A DNA stretch of 64,000 nt from Candidatus Methylomirabilota bacterium (GCA_016207095.1 JACQQF010000027.1:62001-126000); one strand, 5' to 3'. Shown: positions 50,534 through 59,311, counted from the first letter of the stretch. The notes: a model not told the origin generated them from the letters alone. Translations and numbers: made by a program.

Positions 50534-51429
50534 TCGTCGTCGTGGTCTTGGGCTTCGGCGGTCCCGCATCCGCCACTGCTGCAGGCTCCCCCGCCGCCGC
50601 AACCCTTCCGGGGCGAGTCATCGTCAAGGGGGGGGCCGATGTGGATCAGATCGGCCGCCTTCACCTTGAGCTGCCGTCCCTCTTCCAGTTGGATCACGAT
50701 CGACTCGGCCAGGATGTCGTGGGCCTTTACGATCCCCAATCCCTCACGCGCTTCGACGATCGACCCAACCTTTGGCAGGTTCCGTTTCAACTCTTCGTAC
50801 ATCGAGTGTTCATAGCGGAGGCAACACTTCAGCCGGCCGCACATCCCGGCCAACCTGCTCGGACCGAGGGAGAGGTTCTGGTCCTTGGCCATCCGGACCG
50901 AGATCGGCTCGTACTCCTTCAAGAAGGTCTTGCAGCAGAGCTGGCGGCCGCATGGGCCGACGTTGCCCAGCTTGCTGGCGACGTCCCTGGCCCCGATCTG
51001 CCGCATCTCGATTCTGGTGTGGAACTGCTGGGCCAGGTCCTTCACCAGGTTCCGGAAATCGACCCGTGCCTCAGCATGGAAGTGGAACGTGACCTTGCTT
51101 CGGTCGAAGCTGGCCTTCACATCAACCAGCTTCATCGGGATCTCCCACTCTTTGATCTTCCGGGAGCAGAATGCCTTGGCCTCCAGTTCCAGCATCCTCA
51201 TCTGCGCGCCGTTGGCGAGGTCCTCCGGGGTCGCCCTCCGCAGGACGTTCTTGAGCGACCCCTTCGTTCTCGCTGGGTAGGCCGGGAACGTGGCAAGCAC
51301 CCGCGCCAAGCCCTGTCCCCACGCGGTCTCGACGACCACCTGTTCGCCCGGCTGCAGATCCATCCCCCGGGGATTGTAGTGTTGCTCCTGGTGTTCGGTC
51401 TCCCCCAAACTGACTCGCACCGTTTTCAT
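50530..51429 (-). CDS. ricT: PSP1/RicT (YaaT) family protein
   Basis: A 299-residue member of the PSP1 C-terminal-domain family. RVDFRNLVKDLAQQFHTRIE, MRQIGARDVASKLGNVGPCG and LCCKTFLKE, SRLAGMCGRLKCCLRYE contain the conserved Cys set that binds an Fe-S cluster in Bacillus RicT. It ends with a Gly/Cys-rich tail (GCGGGGACSSGGCG) unlike the Bacillus protein. In Bacillus RicT helps RNA processing; elsewhere it is linked to DNA replication genes, as here between holB and metG. Overlaps both neighbours by ATGA. Confidence 0.92.
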   Translation of the reverse strand: MKTVRVSLGETEHQEQHYNPRGMDLQPGEQVVVETAWGQGLARVLATFPAYPARTKGSLKNVLRRATPEDLANGAQMRMLELEAKAFCSRKIKEWEIPMKLVDVKASFDRSKVTFHFHAEARVDFRNLVKDLAQQFHTRIEMRQIGARDVASKLGNVGPCGRQLCCKTFLKEYEPISVRMAKDQNLSLGPSRLAGMCGRLKCCLRYEHSMYEELKRNLPKVGSIVEAREGLGIVKAHDILAESIVIQLEEGRQLKVKAADLIHIGPPLDDDSPRKGCGGGGACSSGGCGTAEAQDHDDE

Positions 51430-52571
51430 GCTGACACCTGCAAGAGGCCAGTGGATACGCTCGCGCGAAGCTGGAGCAGCAGGTCTTCCAGCGACAGGCG
51501 CGGGTTCGCGTTGCGGGTCAAGCCATCCATGGTGCCGTTCACGACGCGAAGTGAGTCCAGGATGGCGTTCAAGGGCAATCCCTCCGCCTGTTGGGCGACC
51601 TCCTCGCCCCGATCTTGGTTGATGAGCCACTCCTGGCGCCGGGACACCTTCGCAACCATCAGATCCCGGAGCCAGGCTGAAAGGAACTCCAGGTTTTGAC
51701 GTAGCCCTTCTCGATCCTTCGCCAGCCTTTCGGCAAGGTCGATGAGGGCAGCGGGTCCGTCGCGAAGCCCCCGCCCGAGTTCTTCGAGGAAGAGATCCCT
51801 CGACGAGCCCAGGGACACGACCTCCGGGCTTAGGGCCCGACCGATGCTCCCGCCGCTGCAGGAGACAATCAGCCGGGCTTGCGTGTGGTCAATGCCCGTT
51901 GCCACCAGATAGGCCTGCAATGCGTCGGACGCGATGGCGGAGAAGATGACCGTCTGGCATCTCGAGACGATCGTGAGCGGAAGGGCGGACGGGGTGATGG
52001 TCAGGAGAACCACAACAGTCCAGCCGGGCGGTTCTTCCAAGGTCTTGAGCAGAGCGTTGGCGGCCTGTTCCGTCATCTTCTCCGCGCCCTGCAGGATGAA
52101 GACCTTTCGCTTCCCCTCATACGGGCGCAGGGCGGCGTCGGCCCCGAGGGCCCGGACCTGATCGATCTTCAGGGTGGCGCCGTCCGGCTCGACCACCTGC
52201 ACGTCGGGATGAAGTCCTCTGGCGATCTTGCGGCAAGACTGGCAGGCGCTGCATCCATCATCGACGGCGTCGCCCCGCTGACAGTTGAGCGCCTGCGCCA
52301 GGGCGAGTGCAGCGGTCCGCTTGCCGACACCTTCAGGGCCGGCAAAAAGATAGGCGTGGGCAGTTCGCCCGGTCTTGAGGCCCCGTTGAAGCACCCGGGC
52401 GGCCCGCTCCTGGCCGATCAGGCCACGAAATCCGCCGGGGCTTGACGTCTGGCTGTTGACGGTTGGCTGTTGACGGTTGGCCGACGGCATTGACGGTCTT
52501 TTCTGTGAACTGTCAACCATGGACTGTGAACTGATCTCAGAACCGCGAACCTTTGAGACGACCGACCTCAT
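51426..52571 (-). CDS. holB: DNA polymerase III delta' subunit
   Basis: An AAA+ clamp-loader subunit. FRGLIGQERAARVLQRGLKT, Walker A LFAGPEGVGKRT, the zinc module CQRGDAVDDGCSACQSC, LQGAEKMTEQAANALLKTLE and SRCQTVIF are the family landmarks. The first 45 residues are not conserved and are encoded by short DNA repeats (units of CAACAGCCAACCGT), so the true start may be ATG 52520 or 52490. The longest frame overlaps tmk by 35 nt. It sits in the order tmk-holB-ricT-metG-tatD, common in bacteria. Confidence 0.92.
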   Translation of the reverse strand: MRSVVSKVRGSEISSQSMVDSSQKRPSMPSANRQQPTVNSQTSSPGGFRGLIGQERAARVLQRGLKTGRTAHAYLFAGPEGVGKRTAALALAQALNCQRGDAVDDGCSACQSCRKIARGLHPDVQVVEPDGATLKIDQVRALGADAALRPYEGKRKVFILQGAEKMTEQAANALLKTLEEPPGWTVVVLLTITPSALPLTIVSRCQTVIFSAIASDALQAYLVATGIDHTQARLIVSCSGGSIGRALSPEVVSLGSSRDLFLEELGRGLRDGPAALIDLAERLAKDREGLRQNLEFLSAWLRDLMVAKVSRRQEWLINQDRGEEVAQQAEGLPLNAILDSLRVVNGTMDGLTRNANPRLSLEDLLLQLRASVSTGLLQVSA

Positions 52572-53181
52572 CCCTCACGGCCGCTTCGATCTCATGCATA
52601 CTCATCGCAGCGTTCATCACTCGAATCCGCTCGGGCTCCTCGCGTGCGAGCGCGAGGTACCCCTCTCTGATCCGCTGGTGAAACGAGAGTGGTTCCGCCT
52701 CAAGCCTGTCACGGGAGGTTAGCCCAGGACGTGAACCCCTTGTGCATCGCTCAAGTCCGATTCTCGGGTTGAGATCCAGGAGAATGGTGAGGTTCGGGGC
52801 AAGCCCACCGGTGGTAAAAAGGTTCAACTGTCGGATCAGGTTCAGATCGAGGCCCCTTCCAAACCCCTGGTACGCCAGCGTAGAATCGGTGAACCGGTCG
52901 CACAACACCACCGCGCCCCGAGCGATGGCGGGGGTGATCACCTCCCGGACAAGTTGAGCCCGGCTGGCCTCGTACAGAAGCAATTCTGCTGAATCCGAGA
53001 TGGCAGCCGATTCCGGGCTCAGCAACAGCGTCCGGATCTCTTTGCCGATGGTCGTCCCGCCTGGATCCCGGGTTTCGACGACCTCGTCGCCGAGGTCGCG
53101 AAGATAGTGAGCGAGACGTTTCAGGTGAGTGGTCTTCCCTGACCCCTCGCCACCCTCGAACGTGACAAAGACCCCTTTCAC
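52537..53181 (-). CDS. tmk: Thymidylate kinase
   Basis: A 214-residue dTMP kinase. The P-loop is FEGGEGSGKTTHLKRL, the DR(Y/F/H) motif is VVLCDRFTDSTLAYQG, and the lid region and ETRDPGGTTIGKEIR substrate loop are present. It phosphorylates dTMP to dTDP. The ribosome site is GGTGAAAGGGG-like across the start. First of the replication-related genes after selA; 79 nt containing short repeats separate the two. Confidence 0.96.
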   Translation of the reverse strand: MKGVFVTFEGGEGSGKTTHLKRLAHYLRDLGDEVVETRDPGGTTIGKEIRTLLLSPESAAISDSAELLLYEASRAQLVREVITPAIARGAVVLCDRFTDSTLAYQGFGRGLDLNLIRQLNLFTTGGLAPNLTILLDLNPRIGLERCTRGSRPGLTSRDRLEAEPLSFHQRIREGYLALAREEPERIRVMNAAMSMHEIEAAVRDEVGRLKGSRF

Positions 53182-53214
53182 CTGTCACTCCACCTCGGTG
53201 TCACGCCCTCAGGC

Positions 53215-53258
53215 TGCCACAACCCGCACTTCGCACCCCGCACTTCGCACCTCGCACC
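53215..53258. repeat. Short tandem repeat CGCACTTCGCACC
   Basis: Two to three imperfect units of CCCGCACTTCGCACC / TCGCACCTCGCACC between selA and tmk. Non-coding. Confidence 0.7.
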
Positions 53259-53260
53259 TT

Positions 53261-54718
53261 CTACGGCGCTGCAACCGAGGCAACCACTTTGGCCAATTCC
53301 TCCAGCTCCTCCTCCAGCACGGTGCGGGGGTCGAGGAGGACTTGGCCGTCTTTAATCCGGACCATGACCGGTGGGTCGGTTCGTCGCAGCCGCTCTTCAA
53401 TGACCTGGGAGGTCAGGTGGGCCGCCCGCACCGCAACGAGGCGCGTCGGAATCGCCTCGAGCGGCAGCGCCCCGCCGCCAACCTCCGACGTCCCACTGAT
53501 CACCGACACCTCGAGATGACCGGAGGCGAGTGTCGCGATTTGACCGCAGAGCCGGCTGGCCCGTCGATCGACCTCCCGGAGCGGCATGGCCAGCGCCCGG
53601 AGCACCGGGATATCTGAAAAGGCCCGCCCCTCGTCAAGGCAGAGGCGGAGGGTGGCCTCCAGCGCGGCCAGCGTCAGCTTGTCGATCCGCACGGCCCGGG
53701 CCAGCGGATTGAGGCGAAGCCTCTCGACCAGCGACCGCTTGCCAACGATCAAGCCCGCTTGCGGCCCTCCAAGCAGCTTGTCCCCGCTGAAGGTCACAAG
53801 CTCCGCGCCGGCGCGGACGCTCTCTGAAGGCAGCGGCTCCTTCGGTAGCCCGATCTGCGTGAGATCCAAGAGGGCACCGCTCCCCACATCTTCCACGACC
53901 GGCAGACCGCGTTGCTGGCCCAGCGCGGCGAGCTCGCTCACGGGGACCTCTGCGGCGAAGCCCAGAATCCGGAAGTTGCTGGTGTGAACCTTCAGGAGCA
54001 TGGCGGTCGCCCCACCGATGGCCGCCTCGTAGTCCCTGAGGTAGGTCCGGTTCGTCGTCCCGACTTCCTTCAGGATCCCGCCGGCCCGACGCATGATGTC
54101 TGGAATCCGGAACGAATCCCCGATCTCCACCAGCTCCCCGCGAGAGACGATGACCTCCTTCCCCTCAGCCAGCGTGTTGATGGCCAGCAGCACCGCCGCC
54201 GCGTTGTTGTTCACCGCGAGCGCAGCCTCGGCGCCAGTCAGCCGACACAGGAGCCATTCCACATGGGCTTGCCTGGAGCGCCGAGTGCCACGCTCAAGGT
54301 CGTACTCCAGGTTGGAGTAGCCCCGCGCCACCTCGACGACGCGCTCGATGGCGGCCTCCGGTAGCGGGGCACGACCCAGGTTGGTGTGCACGATGACCCC
54401 GGTTGCGTTGATCAGCCGTCGCAGGGCCGGTCGATCCCGGCGCCGCGCGGCCTCCCGCGCCTCGGCGATCAGAGCAGCCCTGGGTGGTGGATCGGTCTGG
54501 GATGATCCGGACGGCCCGGCGGCCACAATTCGCCGCCACCGATCCAATACCTCCCGAACCGCCTCAACCACCGCCCAGCGCGGGACGCTCTCCATCAACC
54601 CCCGGATCGATGGCTCCTGCAACAACTCGTCCACCGAAGGGAGCTGCCTGAGCAGCAATCGGGCTCGGCTATCCAAGGAATCCATCTCCCCCATCGGCCC
54701 TCGAGAGCCGGAATCCAT
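53261..54718 (-). CDS. selA: L-seryl-tRNA(Sec) selenium transferase SelA
   Basis: A PLP enzyme converting Ser-tRNA(Sec) to Sec-tRNA(Sec) with selenophosphate. 485 residues. RQLPSVDELLQEP opens the N-terminal domain, then INATGVIVHTNLGRAPLPEA, NLEYDLERGTRRSRQAHVEW, VNNNAAAVLLAINTLAEGKE, VSRGELVEIGDSFRIPDIM and the PLP lysine in FSGDKLLGGPQAGLIVG. These are diagnostic of SelA. The start may be ATG 54718 or 54685. No selB, selD or tRNA-Sec gene is visible in the window. Its presence supports reading the three in-frame TGA codons in this window as Sec. Confidence 0.96.
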   Translation of the reverse strand: MDSGSRGPMGEMDSLDSRARLLLRQLPSVDELLQEPSIRGLMESVPRWAVVEAVREVLDRWRRIVAAGPSGSSQTDPPPRAALIAEAREAARRRDRPALRRLINATGVIVHTNLGRAPLPEAAIERVVEVARGYSNLEYDLERGTRRSRQAHVEWLLCRLTGAEAALAVNNNAAAVLLAINTLAEGKEVIVSRGELVEIGDSFRIPDIMRRAGGILKEVGTTNRTYLRDYEAAIGGATAMLLKVHTSNFRILGFAAEVPVSELAALGQQRGLPVVEDVGSGALLDLTQIGLPKEPLPSESVRAGAELVTFSGDKLLGGPQAGLIVGKRSLVERLRLNPLARAVRIDKLTLAALEATLRLCLDEGRAFSDIPVLRALAMPLREVDRRASRLCGQIATLASGHLEVSVISGTSEVGGGALPLEAIPTRLVAVRAAHLTSQVIEERLRRTDPPVMVRIKDGQVLLDPRTVLEEELEELAKVVASVAAP

Positions 54719-54779
54719 TCAATGACCTGCTGCCCGTGACGGTATCATAGTTCAGCAGTCGATTCAACTCCTTCGACCC

Positions 54780-54880
54780 TTCGGCTGTGCTCAGGGCAAG
54801 CTCTACTCAGGACAGGCCTTTCGGCCCTTCGACAAGCTCAGGGCTCAGGCTGCGTACTGAGCCTGTCGAAGTAGCAGGTT
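54780..54880. repeat. Repeat units related to TTCGACAAGCTCAGG
   Basis: Several direct and inverted copies of (C)CTTCGACAAGCTCAGGG and TACTGAGCCTGTCGAAG lie between selA and a terminator. The same unit is in the 47663-47828 block. Non-coding, function unknown. Confidence 0.7.
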
Positions 54881-54898
54881 CCAAGATCGCGTTGAACC

Positions 54899-54938
54899 AA
54901 AAGACGAAGGGCCGGACCGCCATGTGGCAGCCCGGCCC
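54899..54938 (-). terminator. Intrinsic terminator after zinc-domain gene
   Basis: GGGCCGG (54909-54915) pairs with CCGGCCC (54932-54938), with an inner GCCA/TGGC extension; on the minus strand TTCGTCTTTT follows. It lies 29 nt beyond the stop of the zinc protein at 54967. Confidence 0.8.
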
Positions 54939-54966
54939 TCCAGACACGGCTTGAACGGCAGCGTCT

Positions 54967-55272
54967 TCAGATGCGGATATCTCTGGGGGCCACCGACCGT
55001 TTGGCCAGGAAACACGGCTTGCAGAAAACCGGTTTGTCCAGTATCGGCTTGAAGGGCACAGTGGTCATCTGCCCGCAAGCGGAGCACACCACCTCGTGCT
55101 CCTCACGGGAGCCTCCCGGACCACCCATCCCCTTTCGAGTCGCCTTGCAACTCTTACACCGCTTTGGCTCATTCATGAATCCCTTCTGCGCATAAAACTC
55201 CTGTTCTCCCGCAGTGAACACGAACTGCTGCCCGCAATCGACACACGTCAATGTCTTATCCTGGAATGCCAT
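54967..55272 (-). CDS. Zinc-binding protein with two treble-clef/ribbon modules
   Basis: About 101 residues. MAFQDKTLTCVDCGQQFVFT plus EPKRCKSCKATRK forms one CxxC-CxxC zinc module, and EVVCSACGQMTTVPF plus KPVFCKPCFLAKR a second. The first module matches the short zinc-ribbon domain common in environmental bacteria (often annotated as 'probable zinc-binding domain'). It may bind RNA or DNA. Single gene ended by the terminator at 54899-54938. Confidence 0.85.
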   Translation of the reverse strand: MAFQDKTLTCVDCGQQFVFTAGEQEFYAQKGFMNEPKRCKSCKATRKGMGGPGGSREEHEVVCSACGQMTTVPFKPILDKPVFCKPCFLAKRSVAPRDIRI

Positions 55273-55377
55273 CGCTTGCCTCCCCGCCAGCCCGAAACCC
55301 GTTTCTGCCGCGTTCCATCCCCCTCGCACTTCCCACGTCCCATCTCGTCATAGGCACTCCGCTGTAATCGCGCACTG

Positions 55378-56517
55378 TCATATGCCATGCCGCGGAAACA
55401 CCATCCGCTTCAGGCGCTCCACCTCGCTTCGCACCGCCTTCCACGCGTGCCCCTTTGTCGGCCCATTGATGACCGCAGGCCCATCCATGAACGCCCCGTC
55501 GCTGAACCCGTTCCCCCTGTGCCTTGCCAGGAAAGGTTCCGGGAGCACGGCCGGCGGCTCACGATCGTTCATGATCGCCCAAGCCGCCGTCCAGGCGCGA
55601 GCGACGTTCGTCAGGTCATACCCGCCGCCGCCAAGCGCAATCCAGCGCGGGCACAGTCCTTTGAGACTGCGGACCGCCTGAGCGAATGCCGTGAGGCTGA
55701 TCCCGATGTGGGAGAGTGGATCGGTCCGGTGAGTGTCGATCCCGAGCTGTGTGACCAGGATGTCGGGCCGGAACGCCTCCACGAGCGGCGGGATCACCTC
55801 ATTGAAACCCCAGAGGAAGATCTCGTCGTCGGCGGTGGAGGGCAGCGGCACATTTACCGAGTAACCCTCCCCCTTCCCTTCCCCAAGCTCATGGACGAAC
55901 CCGGTGCCGGGGAACAGCGTGCTGCCGCTCTCGTGAATCGAAAGTGTCAGTACCTGGTCGGTGTCGTAGAAGGCCCACTGGACCCCGTCGCCGTGATGGA
56001 CGTCGATGTCCACGTACGCGACTCGATGCCCTCGCCGGCAGAGGTCCGCGATGATCAACGCGGCATCATTAATGTAGCAAAACCCGGAGGCCTTTGCCGG
56101 CCCGGCGTGGTGGAGCCCACCGGATATATTGAAGGCCCGGCCGACCTCACCCGACTCCACGAGGCGCGTCGCCAGCAGCGAGGCGCCGGCCACCAGCGCG
56201 GACCAGCCATAGATCCCCGGCACGATCGGGTTATCGCCCGTGCCGAGGCCGTAGCGGAATGCCGTAGCGGAAGCCTGACCGGCATCAGCCGCCTTGAGCA
56301 TCGTCAGGTAGTCGGGCTGGACGAACAGCAGGAGTTCCTCATCGGTGGCGGGTTCTGGTGCGAGACAGCGGGCAGAGGGAAGGGCAAGGAGGCCGGATGC
56401 GCTGATCAGGTCATAGGTCAATTCTAACCGACGATTGCGAAGAGGATGCCCCGGTCCATAGTCGAACTCCAGGTACCGTGGAGTATAGATGAATGCGGTC
56501 GCTGGCCCCAAAGACAT
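55378..56517 (-). CDS. acuC: AcuC-like histone deacetylase family protein
   Basis: 379 residues with the arginase/deacetylase fold. Zinc and catalytic motifs: SGGLHHAGPAKASGFCYIND, VAYVDIDVHHGDGVQ (Asp/His ligands), QLGIDTHRTDPLSH and LGGGGYDLTN. AcuC deacetylates acetyl-CoA synthetase in Bacillus, restoring its activity. Acetyl-CoA synthetase is not in the window. Complete, no signal peptide. Confidence 0.92.
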   Translation of the reverse strand: MSLGPATAFIYTPRYLEFDYGPGHPLRNRRLELTYDLISASGLLALPSARCLAPEPATDEELLLFVQPDYLTMLKAADAGQASATAFRYGLGTGDNPIVPGIYGWSALVAGASLLATRLVESGEVGRAFNISGGLHHAGPAKASGFCYINDAALIIADLCRRGHRVAYVDIDVHHGDGVQWAFYDTDQVLTLSIHESGSTLFPGTGFVHELGEGKGEGYSVNVPLPSTADDEIFLWGFNEVIPPLVEAFRPDILVTQLGIDTHRTDPLSHIGISLTAFAQAVRSLKGLCPRWIALGGGGYDLTNVARAWTAAWAIMNDREPPAVLPEPFLARHRGNGFSDGAFMDGPAVINGPTKGHAWKAVRSEVERLKRMVFPRHGI

Positions 56518-56569
56518 CCTGAATCACCCGGCTGGGCGGCGGACCCCCCCGATTCTCCAGTGGGGCCTG

Positions 56570-57067
56570 TCAGGACCCGGCCCCATTCTCGCCGGGCCGA
56601 CGATATGTCCCGCTCTTCCCGCCTTTTTTTACGACCAGACGAATCGAGCCGATGACCATCGCCTTGTCCACGGCCTTACACATGTCGTACACAGTCAGTG
56701 CCGCCACAGCCACGGCAGTGAGCGCCTCCATCTCCGCGCCGGTCCGTCCTGTCATCCTGACCCGTGATTCGATGTCGAGGCGACCAGCCCGCTCAACAGG
56801 GGTGAACTGGATCTCAGCGCTGGTGAGAAGAAGAGGATGGCACAGGGGAATAAGATCGGGGACTCGCTTCGCCGCCATGACCCCGGCGAGCCTGGCGGCT
56901 GCCAGGACATCGCCCTTAGGGAGCGACCCCTGCTGGATCATGTGGAGGGTCTCGCGTTGCATGGTGATCACGCCTCGCGCAATGGCCTCCCGCTTGGTCT
57001 CGCCCTTGTCGCTGATATCAACCATGCGGGCCCGGCCGTGCCGATCGACGTGGCTGAGCCGTTTCAT
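56570..57067 (-). CDS. moaC: Cyclic pyranopterin monophosphate synthase MoaC
   Basis: 165 residues. It converts the MoaA product to cPMP in molybdenum-cofactor synthesis. LSHVDRHGRARMVDISDK, the central PLCHPLLLTS block with catalytic His/Cys, TGRTGAEMEALTAVAVAALT and the catalytic Lys in MCKAVDKAM are all standard. ATG 57067 overlaps the DUF465 stop (ATGA). It lies near the mod/tup transport operon; together they supply the metal and the pterin. Confidence 0.96.
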   Translation of the reverse strand: MKRLSHVDRHGRARMVDISDKGETKREAIARGVITMQRETLHMIQQGSLPKGDVLAAARLAGVMAAKRVPDLIPLCHPLLLTSAEIQFTPVERAGRLDIESRVRMTGRTGAEMEALTAVAVAALTVYDMCKAVDKAMVIGSIRLVVKKGGKSGTYRRPGENGAGS

Positions 57068-57312
57068 TTTTCGTTGGCGGTCGTGACGTGCCTGACTCGG
57101 TACTGCCGCATGATGACGTACATCTCGTCCTTGATTCTCAGCTTTAACTTCTGCAGCTCCTTCCGTTTTCGCTCCTGCTCGCTCGTGAGGTAGTAGATCC
57201 GGTCGAACTCGCTGATCTTGACATCGAAGTCCCGGTGTTTCTCAGCAAGCCTTCGGAACTCCGGATCCGCCTCCCTGAGACGAGCAAAGAGTTGTGCCTC
57301 CGTTTCCTCCAT
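57064..57312 (-). CDS. DUF465/YdcH family small protein
   Basis: 82 residues: EETEAQLFARLREADPEFRRL...HRDFDVKISEFDRIYYLTSEQ, followed by a charged helix (RKRKELQKLKLRIKDEM). This is the DUF465 alpha-helical hairpin, function unknown. Its stop overlaps the moaC start, so the two are co-expressed. GGAGGTAACAG precedes the ATG. The 57313-57524 gap before tupC holds nothing that I can support. Confidence 0.85.
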   Translation of the reverse strand: MEETEAQLFARLREADPEFRRLAEKHRDFDVKISEFDRIYYLTSEQERKRKELQKLKLRIKDEMYVIMRQYRVRHVTTANEK

Positions 57313-57524
57313 CTGTTACCTCCTCTCGGACGGATTGCAACCGCAATGATTGGACGCTTGTCGCTGAATGACGGTCAACCGTAGGACGCTCACAGTGACG
57401 TTCGTCTCTGAGCGCTGAAGGGACTGGTAGCTTCTTGATGAAGGCAGGCATACGCTGTGAGGATAGACACCCAATTCGAGTTCAGACTACTCAAGGGTGC
57501 GATGAAAGTCAAGGAGAAAAAGGA

Positions 57525-58616
57525 TCAGGCGCGGTGGATGACGTGAGGGGCGGTCGCCTTGAACGAGGCCACGACTTCGGCCCCGTCGGCGAGGTCGAGC
57601 TCCTCCCACGACTGCCGGGTGACGGCCGCCACGAGCAGGACGCCGCAGTCGATCGTCACCCGATAGATCGGCCCGGTCGGCAGGTGACGGACCACCCGCC
57701 CGTGAAGCTGGTTTCGCGCGCTCGACAGCGCAGCGGTCGTTCCCTTCGGGAAAAGGGTGACCTCTTCCGGCCGGAGACAGACCAGGACGCGTTCTCCTGG
57801 AGTCAGTGTCGCCGCCACTTGCAGTGTCCAGCCCTGAACCTCCACGTCGGCAAGTCCGTCGCTCACCCCCCGAACATGACCGGGGAGGATCGTTTCGACG
57901 CCGACGAAACGGGCCACCACCTCGTTGACGGGAGTGACAAAGACGCGCTCGGGCGCGTCCATTTGGAGGATCCGACCGTCGATCATGACGGCGACCTGAT
58001 CTCCGAGCGCAAGGGCCTCATCCCGGTCGTGCGTCACAAGGATCGTGGTGATCCGGGTCTTACAGAGGATCACCTTCAGATCGGCGAGCAGTCCTTCGCG
58101 GGTCGGAGGGTCCAGGGCGGCGAACGGCTCATCCAGCAGCAACACCTCGGGCTCGAGGACAAGGGCCCTGGCGAGACTCACCCGCTGGGCTTCGCCGCCG
58201 GAAAGGGTGCGGGAGCGCCGTTTGGCCAGATCTCTGATACCAAGAGTGCCCATCCAATCCTGGAGGCGCCTGCTGACCTCCGCCCGATCGGTCTGCCGGA
58301 GCCTCAGCCCAAGCGAGACATTGTCCTTCACCGTCCCATCGATGAGCAACGGCTCCTGAAAGACGCTGGCCATGCGACGGCGGAGCGAGAGGAGATCGCC
58401 GCGCGGCGCAACCGGCCGACCTCGGAAGAGCACGCGCCCTTCGGTGGGGGCCTCCAGCAGTCCAAGCAGTCGGAGGAACGTCGATTTCCCGGCCCCGTTC
58501 GGCCCGATGATGGCCAGTGTCCGACCCTCCTGGAGTTCAAACGACGGAACGTCCAGAACCAGCGCGCCATGATATGTGACCTTCACCCCCTCAAGGGCCA
58601 GGATCGGTGCGGTCAA
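57525..58616 (-). CDS. tupC: ABC transporter ATP-binding protein, tungstate type
   Basis: About 363 residues. Walker A IIGPNGAGKSTFLRLLG, Q-loop FQEPLLIDGT, signature LSGGEAQRVSLARAL, Walker B VLLLDEPFAALDP and H-loop VTHDRDEA. A C-terminal TOBE domain (about 270-363) has the ion-sensing fold, as in ModC/TupC. It starts at TTG 58616, overlapping the tupB stop with GGGAGGG upstream; ATG 58643 is an alternative. It pairs with TupB to import tungstate or molybdate. Confidence 0.9.
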   Translation of the reverse strand: MTAPILALEGVKVTYHGALVLDVPSFELQEGRTLAIIGPNGAGKSTFLRLLGLLEAPTEGRVLFRGRPVAPRGDLLSLRRRMASVFQEPLLIDGTVKDNVSLGLRLRQTDRAEVSRRLQDWMGTLGIRDLAKRRSRTLSGGEAQRVSLARALVLEPEVLLLDEPFAALDPPTREGLLADLKVILCKTRITTILVTHDRDEALALGDQVAVMIDGRILQMDAPERVFVTPVNEVVARFVGVETILPGHVRGVSDGLADVEVQGWTLQVAATLTPGERVLVCLRPEEVTLFPKGTTAALSSARNQLHGRVVRHLPTGPIYRVTIDCGVLLVAAVTRQSWEELDLADGAEVVASFKATAPHVIHRA

Positions 58617-59311
58617 GATGCCCTCCCTCGCTGCTGGATCCATGTCAGCGCCCAGTTCACCGCGAAGGCGAGGAACAACAAGAGGAGGCTGAGCGCGATC
58701 GCCATATCGAAGTTTCCCTTGCTGGTCTCGAGGACGGTGGCGGTCGTGAGGACACGGGTCTGTCGATAGATATTCCCGCCCACCATGATGGCGGCGCCGA
58801 TCTCGGAGATGACGGCGCCGAAGCCGGCCATCACCGCCGCCAAGAGCGGCAGGCGCGCCTCCTTGAGGAGCAGCCAGACGACCTGGAGCCTCGACGCGCC
58901 GAGCCCGACCAGTTGCAGACGGAGCCTTGGGTTCAACTGCTGGACCGCAGCCACGGTGAGTCCCGTGACGATCGGGGCGGCGATCACGAGCTGGGCGATG
59001 ACGATTGCCGTTGGCGTGTAGAGCAGCTCCAGCAAACCGAGAGGGCCACTCCGCCAGAGGAAAATGGTGACGAAAAGACCAACGACGACCGGCGGGAGCC
59101 CCATTCCAGTATTGACCAGGCTCATGGCGAAGTTCCGCCCCGGAAAGCGGGTCAGTGCCAAGACCGTTCCGAGGGGGATGCCCACCAGGAGACTGAGCAG
59201 CGTGGCGGTCCCGGAGACCTGCAGTGAGAGTAGCGCGATGCCCAGCACCTCCGGGTCGCCGCGAAGGAGCAGCAGGATGGCCTGTTTGGTGCCTTGCCAA
59301 ATCAGCTCCAT
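58613..59311 (-). CDS. tupB: Tungstate-type ABC transporter permease
   Basis: A 232-residue BPD-type permease with five or six membrane helices. GASRLQVVWLLLKEARLPLL is the EAA-type coupling loop, and EIGAAIMVGGNIYRQTRVLT is the TupB/WtpB-like signature. The start MELIWQGTKQAILLLL matches TupB. It lies 55 nt after modC and overlaps tupC by 4 nt. No tupA (binding protein) is found with it, which is unusual. Confidence 0.9.
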   Translation of the reverse strand: MELIWQGTKQAILLLLRGDPEVLGIALLSLQVSGTATLLSLLVGIPLGTVLALTRFPGRNFAMSLVNTGMGLPPVVVGLFVTIFLWRSGPLGLLELLYTPTAIVIAQLVIAAPIVTGLTVAAVQQLNPRLRLQLVGLGASRLQVVWLLLKEARLPLLAAVMAGFGAVISEIGAAIMVGGNIYRQTRVLTTATVLETSKGNFDMAIALSLLLLFLAFAVNWALTWIQQRGRAS

